Positions 8,595-16,071 of a DNA stretch of 64,000 nucleotides are shown here, in pieces. The stretch comes from Scytonema sp045865695 (GTDB taxonomy: Bacteria > Cyanobacteriota > Cyanobacteriia > Cyanobacteriales > Nostocaceae): contig NZ_BAACAP010000232.1 of the NCBI RefSeq assembly GCF_045865695.1, forward strand, positions 44,636-108,635, in the 5' to 3' direction. Numbering within the stretch: the stretch's first letter is position 1; each line of letters opens with the position of its first letter. Under the pieces are notes generated by a model that had not been told where the DNA came from, ran no database searches, and saw only the letters and a program-made list of their open reading frames with translations. The translations under genes and the position numbers were made by a program.

Positions 8595-9011
8595 TTAAGC
8601 TGTTTGCAGTTCTGCTAGCGTGGGATAGTCGGTGTAGCCTTTTGCTCCTGGGGTGTAAAATGTGCTGTAATCAACTTCATTAAGAGGAGCATTTTTACTC
8701 AAGCGTTGCGGCAGGTCGGGGTTGGCGAGAAAGGCACGTCCGAAGGCGACTAAATCGGCATCTCCGGCTTCAAGTCGGGCAATCGCCTGTTCGCGATCGA
8801 GGCTACCGTCCACGATCGTGGAACCGCGAAAGTGCGGGCGAATCAGTTTTGCGACATCAAACGGTGCGTTGGGTTGATCGCCAAAGTTCACCAGTGGTAG
8901 TTGCACGTGCAAATACGCTAAATCGAGTAAAGAAAGTTGTTGGGCTAAGTAAGGGTAAATAGCCTCCGTATCGGTTTCTTCAATATCATGCGGCAAGAAC
9001 AAATTTATCAA
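8595..9011 (-). pseudogene. Old Yellow Enzyme (NADH:flavin oxidoreductase), C-terminal remnant
   Basis: The 138 residues correspond to roughly the last third of an alkene-reductase/12-oxophytodienoate-reductase-like enzyme (about 360 residues normally). Landmarks are LAYLHVQLP, GDADLVAFGRAFLANPDLP (phosphate-binding end of the barrel) and DYSTFYTPGAKGYTDYP at the C-terminus. The N-terminal barrel strands and the FMN/His-Asn catalytic site are missing. The break coincides with a dispersed palindromic repeat at 9013-9042, so it is a truncated relic that can no longer bind FMN. Confidence 0.75.
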
Positions 9012-9012
9012 C

Positions 9013-9042
9013 GTAGGTTGGGTTGAGGAACGAAACCCAACA
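9013..9042. repeat. Dispersed palindromic repeat, copy 1
   Basis: The sequence GTAGGTTGGGTTGAGGAACG continues with AAACCCAACA and forms a TTGGGTT/AACCCAA hairpin. The same 30 bases occur at 23284-23313. Here it sits exactly where the OYE-like gene loses homology. Confidence 0.75.
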
Positions 9043-9058
9043 AACTCTGCAAGTAGTA

Positions 9059-9940
9059 TTAGTAATCAAGTTCTTGTTTATACCTTTGAGCAAATTCTCG
9101 CCAAGTGGTTGCCTTCCGTCCTGTAATTGCCTCAAAGTTATCAAATGTTGCATCCGCATTGGGAATAGCACCAGCGATATTGAGTTTGAATTGGGTATAA
9201 ACGCAGGTCATATATGCTTCATCCGCACCAGCTTTGAGTGCATTTTCTAAGAACTCTTCAGGTGATCGAGCTTCAGCATAGAAGGGCTTGCCAACGACTT
9301 CAGACAGAATTTGTGCAATCTCATCAAAGGTTTTAGCATCGTAACCCAATGGGATAATTTGCCCTGCGTATTTATCTGCTTCAAGTAAGGCGTGTGCGGC
9401 AACAAGGGCAAGGTCATTGCAATCAATCCAACTCCAACGAGCATTTCCGACATAGTGACGAATCACGTTACCATCTAACCAGCGATACCCTGGTCCAGTA
9501 ACATTCTGCATAAATGCTTCAGGGCGTAGGTGCGTGTAACTAAAACCTTTTCGTTCAATGTAGGCTTCAATTAACTGATGCCAACCCCAGTGCGCTACTT
9601 CGTTGGTTGGTGCGCCAGATGCACCAATATGAACAATGTGCCGCACACCAGTGGTTGAAGCTGCATCAATGAATCGTTTGCTTTGACGCAGCATATCAAC
9701 GCTATAACCCGCAAGGAGAAGGGCGCGATCGACTCCTTGGAGAGCAGGGAGTAAGGTTTCTGGGTTATCTAAATCCAAGATAACTGTTTCAATGCCTTGG
9801 TCTTTGAATTGTGTAGCTTTTTCAGGTGAACGAACAGCAGCTATGACCCGACTGTCACCTATGGCTTTGAGTTGGCGTACTGTTTCATTGCCAACTTTTC
9901 CTGTTGCACCAAGAACGAGAATAGTAGGTTGAATACTCAT
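9059..9940 (-). CDS. NmrA-like SDR family NAD(P)-binding oxidoreductase
   Basis: 293 residues from ATG 9940, chosen because AGAAGGAT precedes it; a longer frame from 9970 adds an unconvincing leader. The N-terminal Rossmann motif is LVLGATGKVGNETV (GxxGxxG). The protein resembles NmrA/QOR2-type atypical SDRs acting as NAD(P)H-dependent quinone or redox-sensing enzymes. The mid-protein region (HIGASGAPTNEVAHWGWH, LRPEAFMQN) is typical. It is the last gene of a leftward run with an SDR and an NTF2-like gene that faces TetR-1. Confidence 0.82.
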   Translation of the reverse strand: MSIQPTILVLGATGKVGNETVRQLKAIGDSRVIAAVRSPEKATQFKDQGIETVILDLDNPETLLPALQGVDRALLLAGYSVDMLRQSKRFIDAASTTGVRHIVHIGASGAPTNEVAHWGWHQLIEAYIERKGFSYTHLRPEAFMQNVTGPGYRWLDGNVIRHYVGNARWSWIDCNDLALVAAHALLEADKYAGQIIPLGYDAKTFDEIAQILSEVVGKPFYAEARSPEEFLENALKAGADEAYMTCVYTQFKLNIAGAIPNADATFDNFEAITGRKATTWREFAQRYKQELDY

Positions 9941-10010
9941 GTACTGATATCCTTCTATCAAAAACAGCATGGGAGGGTGAGAATCCCTCCGTTTTAACGA
10001 GGAGATTTCG

Positions 10011-10757
10011 CTACCAAGGCAAGGGTTGTTTTTTGGAAAAGAAGCCGCCAGTTAGTCCGTCATCTGGCAAAGTCGCTAGCCATACAGGAGTGTCAGCACC
10101 TTCTTCAACTGTCAAATCCGCCGCATCCGATCCCATATCAGTTTTAACCCAACCAGGATGAGCAGAATTGACTTTGATGTTGGTATCTCTAAGTTCATGG
10201 GCAAGATGAACTGTGAAAGCATTAAGCGCTGTTTTCGACGAATCGTAAGCAAGCTGCTTCACGTCATACCAGTCGAAGCTAGGATCGCTGTGTAGTGTGA
10301 GCGAACCTAGATTGCTTGATACATTCACGATACGTCCTGCTTCGCTCTTGCGAATTAAGGGCAACAATATTTGTGTTGCAGCTACTGCACCGAAGAAGTT
10401 AATTTCAAAAGTTTGCCTGAGCGTATCAAGACTAACTTGGCTCGGAGTTGGTACGGAAGCACCATATTCAAGATTGACTCCTGCATTGTTAACGAGAATA
10501 TCCAGCTTGCCAAACTGCTCTTCGATAAACTTAGCAGCCTCCCTAATTGTAGCTTCATCAGTCACATCAAACTTGATAAACCGAACATCTAGCCCTTCAT
10601 GAGATAGCTTTGTTGCAGCTTCAGTTCCTTGTTGTTCATTTCGTGCGCCCAGCAACACGGTAATACCTTGCTTAGCCAACTGACGACTAATTTCAAATCC
10701 GATACCTTTGTTTGCTCCAGTCACAAGTGCAATTTTCTTGAGTCGATCTGCGTTCAT
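10011..10757 (-). CDS. Classical SDR family oxidoreductase
   Basis: 248 residues from ATG 10757, preceded by GGAGAGGTAAAT. It has TGANKGIGFEIS (NADP(H)-binding), NNAGVNLEYG, the catalytic Ser in VNVSSNLGSL and YDSSK as YxxxK, plus the HPGWVKTDMG loop. The pattern resembles plant/bacterial carbonyl reductase or salutaridine/menthone-reductase-like SDRs. Substrate unknown. It follows the NTF2-like gene by 46 bases and precedes the NmrA-like gene, probably in one transcript controlled by TetR-1. Confidence 0.85.
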   Translation of the reverse strand: MNADRLKKIALVTGANKGIGFEISRQLAKQGITVLLGARNEQQGTEAATKLSHEGLDVRFIKFDVTDEATIREAAKFIEEQFGKLDILVNNAGVNLEYGASVPTPSQVSLDTLRQTFEINFFGAVAATQILLPLIRKSEAGRIVNVSSNLGSLTLHSDPSFDWYDVKQLAYDSSKTALNAFTVHLAHELRDTNIKVNSAHPGWVKTDMGSDAADLTVEEGADTPVWLATLPDDGLTGGFFSKKQPLPW

Positions 10758-10803
10758 ATTTACCTCTCCACTACTTTGAAAATGCTGATATAACAACGCT
10801 TAC

Positions 10804-11247
10804 TTAATTTCCACCAACAGTCAGATGTTCGTGTATAATTACCCACCTACCTGCTTGTTTTCGCCAAACATGGGTTGCGTGTTGTTTGGGTGTAATTTCA
10901 CGACCGTCAAAGTATCGTCCCTGTGCCACGAAAGTAAAAGTAGTCACCGCAAGATTACCTTCTACTATTACCTGAATCTCACCTTCTGGTCGGATAGCCC
11001 AATAAGCAAACTCCTGCATGAAAGGCTCCCAAGTACGACGGTACTCATCCCAACTATGAAGGATAACCACCTGAGTACTAATATCATCGAAAACGAGCAG
11101 TTCACCCTCACCTTGAGCAAAAAGCGGTTGCAGTTTTTCGATATCAAACTTTTTATCTTCTGGACTCCAGTTCTTAAACCATTGCTCAGTTAACTGCCGA
11201 ATTGTAGCTTCTTCTGCATTTTCTTCAACTCTGTTGGATGTGTTCAT
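10804..11247 (-). CDS. NTF2/SnoaL-like protein (ketosteroid-isomerase-like fold)
   Basis: 147 residues with the cone-shaped a+b fold signature: helical N-terminus, W-rich strands (TQVVILHSWDEYRRTWEPF) and a C-terminal HVWRKQAGRWVIIHEHLTVG, the usual ending of nuclear-transport-factor-2-like/SnoaL-like proteins. It may be an enzyme or a ligand-binding protein. First gene of the leftward run. An operator-like sequence identical to the one before TetR-1 lies at 11303-11314 in its promoter. A 102-base piece of this gene is repeated at 14434-14535. Confidence 0.8.
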   Translation of the reverse strand: MNTSNRVEENAEEATIRQLTEQWFKNWSPEDKKFDIEKLQPLFAQGEGELLVFDDISTQVVILHSWDEYRRTWEPFMQEFAYWAIRPEGEIQVIVEGNLAVTTFTFVAQGRYFDGREITPKQHATHVWRKQAGRWVIIHEHLTVGGN

Positions 11248-11760
11248 TATGAATCTTCCCTTGATGTAGTTGTATTTGCCGTTTGGTTTCTTATCTATAC
11301 ATAACGTATCGTATCAAAAATAAAATTTCAATACGCTGCGTCTTATAATAGCGAAATCTATCTTTAGAGGTACGTTAGAGGTACCCCGCACTAATGGATG
11401 CAGCTGGCGAATGAGGGGTAACCCCCCCACCTCGTTCCCAGCCCAGCCTCTGCCTGGGAACGAGAGACGGTAAAGTGAGGAGTGTCACCCCGAATGGCAC
11501 GTTCGAAGTGCAACGCGGAGACTGAGGGACGCCCAGACGCAATGAGAAAAGACTTGAAGACTGAGGGACTGTGAGGTTAGGCTTGGCTAAAAAGGAAGTT
11601 CGGGAGTTCACTTCTTTTAAGAGTTTAATTGTCTGAACCGCAACTCCAGTTATCATGAAGATAAAACAGATCGAGCAGAGGCTTTAATTAAGGCAATGGA
11701 GGCTCAAGTTACTCCTCTTAAATCTGAAATCAAAAAAATTATCAATTAGGAGTTTTAACT
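11248..11760. other. Intergenic region with operator, palindrome and gene relic
   Basis: It holds the promoter of the NTF2-like operon, a hairpin repeat CTCGTTCCCAG/CTGGGAACGAG (11431-11441, 11454-11464) of the type dispersed in many cyanobacteria, and a short stretch before the MNT gene. That stretch reads as the end of a coding region (HEDKTDRAEALIKAMEAQ, ending at the TAG at 11748-11750). I do not recognise the relic. The 93-codon reverse frame here is repeat-derived and not called. Confidence 0.55.
11303..11314. promoter_or_regulatory. Operator-like site upstream of NTF2-like operon
   Basis: AACGTATCGTAT. Eleven of its 12 bases match the site at 12463-12474 upstream of TetR-1, and both sit within about 60 bases of a start codon. 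Inferred binding site for TetR-1. Confidence 0.55.
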
Positions 11761-12069
11761 ATGACACGAACAACTCTTCCTATTAATTTCTCTCTTGAAG
11801 AAATTCAACAATTTTGTCAAAGTCACTCGATCCGCAAGTTGTCTTTATTTGGTTCAGTATTAAGAGATGATTTTACCAGAGAAAGTGATGTTGATATTTT
11901 AGTAGAATTTGAACCGGGGAAAACTCCGGGTTTAGCTATTATTACAATGGAAGATGAGTTATCAAAGATAATAAATCGCCAGGTAGATTTAAGAACACCA
12001 GCAGATTTAAGCCGTTATTTCCGCGAGCAAGTATTAGCAGAAGCCATGATTATTTATGAGCAGAATTGA
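11761..12069 (+). CDS. mntA: MNT-type nucleotidyltransferase, antitoxin of HEPN-MNT (type VII) pair
   Basis: 102 residues preceded by a good TTAGGAG box. The MntA signature GSX10DXD is exact (GSVLRDDFTRESDVD, residues about 31-45), followed by ILVEFEPGK. In studied HepT-MntA systems this enzyme modifies the HEPN toxin with AMP on the tyrosine of RX4HXY and so neutralises it. The gene overlaps the HEPN frame by 14 bases, the usual coupling. The antitoxin looks intact while its partner carries a nonsense codon. Confidence 0.88.
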   Translation: MTRTTLPINFSLEEIQQFCQSHSIRKLSLFGSVLRDDFTRESDVDILVEFEPGKTPGLAIITMEDELSKIINRQVDLRTPADLSRYFREQVLAEAMIIYEQN

Positions 12070-12403
12070 TGATTTAACTCGGCTAAAACACATTAGAGAT
12101 TCAGCTAAAGAAGCATTGTCCTTTGTGAATAATCGTAATAGAGAAGATTTAGATCGCGATCGCCTCCTGTCTTTAGCTCTAGTCAGATTAATTGAAATTA
12201 TGGGTGAAGCAGCTAATCATGTTTCTGAATCTTGCTAAACTAAGTATTCTCAAATACCTTGGCGACCAATTATCGGTATGAGAAATCGTATTATTCATGC
12301 TTATTTTGATGTTGATTTAGATATTGTTTGGCAAGTAATCACTCAAGATTTAGATTCACTTTTGATTGAGGTTGAAAAGGCAATTAAAGATTTAGAAACA
12401 TGA
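12056..12403 (+). pseudogene. hepT: HEPN (HepT-like, DUF86) toxin gene with one in-frame TAA
   Basis: The frame from ATG 12056 encodes 60 residues of a DUF86 HEPN domain (LTRLKHIRDSAKEALSFV ... LVRLIEIMGEAANHVSESC). It meets TAA at 12236-12238 and then continues in the same frame through PWRPIIGMRNRIIHAYFDVD to a TGA at 12401. The active-site motif RNRIIHAY (RX4HXY) lies after the stop, so a terminated product would be non-toxic. A single CAA-to-TAA change would explain it. Confidence 0.85.
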
Positions 12404-12462
12404 ATTACGATTAACTGACGAGAACGTTGCTAGGAGCATCTCAATGTTTTAATTATAAACAA

Positions 12463-12474
12463 AACGTATCGTAA
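12463..12474. promoter_or_regulatory. Operator-like site upstream of TetR-1
   Basis: AACGTATCGTAA, about 36 bases before the TetR-1 start and within its likely promoter. It shares AACGTATCGTA with the site before the NTF2-like operon, which points to autoregulation plus control of that operon. Confidence 0.55.
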
Positions 12475-12510
12475 TATATAATAAAAGAAAGTGCAAAAAG
12501 TTTTTTTGTG

Positions 12511-13107
12511 ATGAAACAAAGTAATGTTGTGAACTCGGCGGGGCGTCCTCGTTCTGTGGAGGCAGAACAGGCGATTTTAAACGCAACTTGGAAATTGCTC
12601 GAGGAAGGTACGGTTCGGGATTTGTCAATAGAAGCGATCGCACGAGAGGCTGGTGTGGGCAAAACCACGATTTACCGTTGGTGGCCAAGTAAAACAGCAG
12701 TGGTAATCGATGCCTTTCTGGCAAAAGTGATTTCAGAAATCCCTTTTCCTGAAGAATCCTCTGCGGCACAAGCACTCTTGGGACAAGTTATCTCTCTAGT
12801 GAAAGCATTTAGTGGGGACTACGGTCGGATTGTGGCAGAAATCATAGCTGAAGGACAAGGGGATAAGGAAGCTCTAGAGAATTTCCGCAAAAGATTTCTT
12901 TTGCCACGACGCTTGAGCGCAAGAGCAATTATTGAGAAAGGTATTCAAAGCGGTGAGTTCGATCCGAACCTCGATCCCGAATTGGCAATGGATATTCTCT
13001 ACGGTCCAATCTACTACCGATTATTAGTAGGTCACTTGCCACTAGATGAAGAATTTGCACGCTCTCTTCCAGAACGGGCGTTGCGTTGCTTCCTCAACAA
13101 GAGGTAA
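12511..13107 (+). CDS. TetR/AcrR family transcriptional regulator (TetR-1)
   Basis: 198 residues from ATG 12511 (a GTG sits immediately before it). The N-terminal TetR helix-turn-helix is complete: AEQAILNATWKLLEEG, LSIEAIAREAGVGKTTIYRW. The C-terminal ligand domain resembles the TetR_C_16/AefR-like group (PRRLSARAIIEKGIQSGEFD, YGPIYYRLLVGHLPL). The inferred targets are its own promoter and the NTF2-SDR-NmrA operon at 9059-11247, from the shared operator. A HEPN-MNT pair has come to lie between regulator and target. Confidence 0.88.
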   Translation: MKQSNVVNSAGRPRSVEAEQAILNATWKLLEEGTVRDLSIEAIAREAGVGKTTIYRWWPSKTAVVIDAFLAKVISEIPFPEESSAAQALLGQVISLVKAFSGDYGRIVAEIIAEGQGDKEALENFRKRFLLPRRLSARAIIEKGIQSGEFDPNLDPELAMDILYGPIYYRLLVGHLPLDEEFARSLPERALRCFLNKR

Positions 13108-13139
13108 TATTAAGTTTCAAAAAAGCCAAACAATAGCTT

Positions 13140-14153
13140 TTATACTTGCCAGTCACGAGTGTTGCTAGGAGCAAGTTCTATTAACTCTTCAACATTACGA
13201 AGCATTGTGTTGCAAATAACATTTAAAGGGAGGTCATTTGGATCGTGTCCGAAAGGCTCTTCAATTTCCGAGCCAATATGTTCAATACTTAATAATGTGA
13301 AACTTACGAAAGCCATAACTAATCCAGTCCACCAATTAAAACTAGTTACTATTTCAAGCGGTAATACTAGACAATAAATGACTACCAACTGCCTAAGTTT
13401 AATAGCATATATCAAAGGCAGTGGTGTTTTCAAAATACGTTCGCAACCCCCTAAAATATTTATCATTTCATCCAGCAACTTATGAAAGGAAGTCAGCTGA
13501 TAAATATTTAAACAATTTCGGTCATGCTGATACTGTAAATAATCCCGAATCCAGAAGGCAATTTGTAGTGGGGGATGATTTGTATTTTTCAGCTTCAAAT
13601 ATTGCGATTCGGACATCAATGAAGCTAACTGTTCATCCAAAGGCTCTGCCCTCAGATGTAACTTCATTGCCACCGTAAAAGCAACGACTAGCCGAAGTAT
13701 TACATTTTTTTCTACTCGATCTTTTGGTGACTCCTCTTTAACTACTATGTAAATACCTTGAGCTAAATTACGCACCGTATTGACTAAAGCTCCCCATAGT
13801 CTGCGACCTTCCCAAAATCGTTCATGAGCTGTATTAGTCCGAAAAACCAATAACAAAGTCAAACCAATATTGAAACTTAAAACGGCGTTAGTAAGGACAC
13901 GATTTCCGCTTGAAAATGCAATTGGCAAGCCAAGATAGTGTAGTAAGGAGACTAAAAAACCATAGAGACCACAAAAAAGTACCCAAGGGAAAATGTGTGG
14001 AAGCACTGCACTTTCAAGCCGTAATACAACTTGAAACCAGTTCAGTTTTTCACCAGTGTAAAGGTGATACTTTCCTTTAAAGGAATTCTTAGCTCTACTG
14101 AGAAACTTTCTGCACCGTTCCAATGTACTATCTTTAGGGTTCGAGCAGCTCAT
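13140..14153 (-). CDS. Bestrophin-family (YneE/UPF0187) channel protein
   Basis: 337 residues from ATG 14153, which is preceded by GAAGGAG (a longer frame from 14207 lacks support). Hallmarks of prokaryotic bestrophins are visible: an N-terminal HIFPWVLFCGLYGFLVSLL membrane segment, FRTNTAHERFWEGRRLWG, a cytoplasmic helical middle and the C-terminal EEPFGHDPNDLPL. The family forms pentameric ion channels in the inner or, in phototrophs, thylakoid membrane, where some tune proton-motive force. It is convergent with TetR-1 and is probably its own unit. Confidence 0.9.
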   Translation of the reverse strand: MSCSNPKDSTLERCRKFLSRAKNSFKGKYHLYTGEKLNWFQVVLRLESAVLPHIFPWVLFCGLYGFLVSLLHYLGLPIAFSSGNRVLTNAVLSFNIGLTLLLVFRTNTAHERFWEGRRLWGALVNTVRNLAQGIYIVVKEESPKDRVEKNVILRLVVAFTVAMKLHLRAEPLDEQLASLMSESQYLKLKNTNHPPLQIAFWIRDYLQYQHDRNCLNIYQLTSFHKLLDEMINILGGCERILKTPLPLIYAIKLRQLVVIYCLVLPLEIVTSFNWWTGLVMAFVSFTLLSIEHIGSEIEEPFGHDPNDLPLNVICNTMLRNVEELIELAPSNTRDWQV

Positions 14154-14389
14154 GTATTCAAACTCCTTCAAAATTACTAAGGTGGGATGAAGCCGGAAAA
14201 TAACCAAAATTACAGGTTGAGTGGGTAAGAATTTTATAAAAGATTACATTTGAAAGGGTTTTCATGTTATCTAGGTTTTGGTAATAAAACTCTTAGACTT
14301 ACCACCTACAAGAAATGCGATCGCGAATAATCCCAAGCGCGATATGTAAGACACAGCACCACAAATAGAGTCAAGAAAGGTTCTGTGCT

Positions 14390-14434
14390 TAGTTGACTAT
14401 TGTGGCAGAAAAGTATGACAAAAAAATGTCAGTT
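14390..14434. repeat. 45-base direct repeat, copy 1
   Basis: It starts TAGTTGACTATTGTGGCAGA and ends with the small hairpin TGACA-AAAAAA-TGTCA plus GTT. It is identical to 15850-15894. The two copies bracket the PIN toxin and its neighbour. Confidence 0.85.
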
Positions 14435-14535
14435 ACCTGAATCTCACCTTCTGGTTGGATAGCCCAATAAGCAAACTCCTGCATGAAAGGCTGCCAAGTA
14501 CGACGGTAATCATCCCAACTATGAAGGATAACCAC
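14434..14535 (-). pseudogene. Fragment of NTF2/SnoaL-like gene
   Basis: 102 bases that align without gaps to 10969-11070, the middle of the NTF2-like gene (the strand encoding HSWDEYRRTW). Only about a quarter of the gene is present, with no start or stop, so it is a relic of a duplication or of an older second copy. Confidence 0.8.
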
Positions 14536-14638
14536 GCCTGTTCTTAGGGATATGAGTGGATGCACAATTAGAACAGTTCATCCCTTAATTATACAATGCC
14601 GACACTTTGTGTAATCAGCGTAAACTTAATATAATAAT

Positions 14639-15121
14639 TTATTGGAAAAACATAGTTTTTATTTCTTTTCTCTCTCCTTTTTTATAAAGGTCTATCTCAT
14701 GTATAAACTGGTTTGGATCTACTATTTGCGTACCCATATAGTGTTTTAATGGTTGTACGTGTTGCTTATCCAAGCTAACTAAATAGTCTGCTTTTGCCTC
14801 AAGTGCAGCCGCCAGAAGCATATTATCTTTTGGGTCTATAAAGTCTAAAGTGCTTACGCTATAATCTCCTAAGATTTTAAATACATTATCTCTTATACTT
14901 TTTAAGAATGTTATGACATCTTCTTTGGATTTTCCGCGTCGTTCACACACTTCAATGAGTTCTGCAAGAATTTGAGGACTAATTACTGCTATGAAATTGC
15001 CCTCACGTAAGTTGTCTATCACTTTCGCGGGGGCACTAGTTTTGCTTTTACTGCCAAATGCTGCGATGTAAACAGATGTGTCAATTACAGCTTTTATTTT
15101 TCCTTCCATCTGGCTTTTCAC
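14639..15121 (-). CDS. PIN-domain putative toxin (COG1569-like)
   Basis: 160 residues from a GTG at 15121; ATG 15109 is an alternative. PIN nuclease features are KAVIDTSVYIAAFGS (first catalytic Asp), the ILAELIEVCERRGK helix with Glu, and DFIDPKDNMLLAAALEAKADYLVSLD with the later acidic residues. Proteins of this group are annotated as toxin components of toxin-antitoxin systems and would cut RNA. The tail FIHEIDLYKKGERKEIK is charged. It sits 91 bases downstream of a helical protein of unknown family that could be the antitoxin. Confidence 0.78.
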   Translation of the reverse strand: MKSQMEGKIKAVIDTSVYIAAFGSKSKTSAPAKVIDNLREGNFIAVISPQILAELIEVCERRGKSKEDVITFLKSIRDNVFKILGDYSVSTLDFIDPKDNMLLAAALEAKADYLVSLDKQHVQPLKHYMGTQIVDPNQFIHEIDLYKKGERKEIKTMFFQ

Positions 15122-15212
15122 AAATAAAAACTTTTAACTGCTTGTAAATAAGCCTTCATGCTATCTTAACCTCATTTGTTCAGTAAATAACTCTAAGTGA
15201 TTTTTGGTACTC

Positions 15213-15707
15213 TTAGAGAAGAGATAGTATCTCCTCTGCTTCTTTAATTTTGCTTGCATCTAGAGGCTTATAACGTAACTCTTTTATCTCGGAAGCGATC
15301 TCCACAAACTCAATAGTGTCGTCTAATACATCGCTCAATTTTTCCAAGGCTTGCTTGAAACTGCTTAATCCTTGTTCAAGGAATATGTATCTCTCGCCTT
15401 GCTTAGCTTGGATATCAGATTTTTTCAAAAGTTGTTTTTCAATGTCTTTGATTATTTCTTTAATCACATCTGACGCATAACGAGAATTTTCCAGTTCTTC
15501 TGGTTGTGTATATTTACTCAAGTTGTTTTCAATTTTTTCTGCAATCTGTCTAATTGCATCACTTATCTTCGGTAGCTGTTCCCCAAGATAGACGCTCTGG
15601 TCACCGAGATCTCGGTTATCTAACCCAAACTCTGAATAGAATTCGAGTTTTATTTTTTGTGGGAGTTTCGAGATGATCTGAGTAACTTCTCGTTCTAGTG
15701 TAAGCAT
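15213..15707 (-). CDS. Hypothetical helical protein upstream of PIN toxin
   Basis: 164 residues, almost entirely predicted helix, rich in Glu, Lys, Ile and Leu with heptad-like spacing (ISDAIRQIAEKIENNLSKY, ALEKLSDVLDDTIEFVEIA). No domain, signal or membrane segment is recognised. It precedes the PIN toxin in the same direction. By position it could be a cognate antitoxin, though it lacks the DNA-binding fold usual in such partners, so this is only inference. The segment is bracketed by 45-base direct repeats. Confidence 0.5.
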   Translation of the reverse strand: MLTLEREVTQIISKLPQKIKLEFYSEFGLDNRDLGDQSVYLGEQLPKISDAIRQIAEKIENNLSKYTQPEELENSRYASDVIKEIIKDIEKQLLKKSDIQAKQGERYIFLEQGLSSFKQALEKLSDVLDDTIEFVEIASEIKELRYKPLDASKIKEAEEILSLL

Positions 15708-16071
15708 ATGAGTGCGTTAGCTTTGTGAATAACTTGTTTATTCTATATACTTTTAAACTCCCCTGATTATTCATAATTAACCAGAAAAATTCAAAAAGTA
15801 GATTTTTGTCCTCCCCTAATACCTTAACACCCAACTTGTTATACATGAGTAGTTGACTATTGTGGCAGAAAAGTATGACAAAAAAATGTCAGTTCCCTAG
15901 AAATTCGACTGGTAACTGGTAGAGCAGCTCGAATGCTCGTATCTTTTGTATACGCAATGCACTTGCAAAAAGCGGCATTGGGGAACGAGAAGACTATGGC
16001 GTGCTCTAGCCGACAAAATTCTGAGACCATTTTGTGAGACCTTGGTATCAGACGTTTTTGGTCAATAATTT
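15708..16071. other. Intergenic region with second 45-base repeat
   Basis: Copy 2 of the 45-base repeat (15850-15894) lies here. The following 170 bases up to the epimerase start contain no gene that I can support. A GGTAGAGC stretch near 15918 recalls a tRNA D-arm, but no T-arm follows. Confidence 0.6.
15850..15894. repeat. 45-base direct repeat, copy 2
   Basis: Identical to 14390-14434, in the same orientation, 1460 bases away. Confidence 0.85.

Larger units (their letters stand above)
14208..14638. other. Intergenic region with 45-base repeat and NTF2-like gene fragment
   Basis: It contains copy 1 of a 45-base direct repeat (14390-14434) immediately joined to a 102-base partial copy (14434-14535) of the NTF2-like gene at 10969-11070, with about five mismatches by eye. 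No complete gene is present. Confidence 0.8.

Noticed and set aside
11375..11656. 93-codon minus-strand open frame
   Set aside because: It runs through a dispersed palindrome (CTCGTTCCCAG/CTGGGAACGAG) and low-complexity repeat sequence; no family features and no ribosome-binding site.
15905..15990. tRNA-like stretch with GGTAGAGC
   Set aside because: Only a D-arm-like string is present; no acceptor stem pairing and no GTTCGA T-arm could be found.
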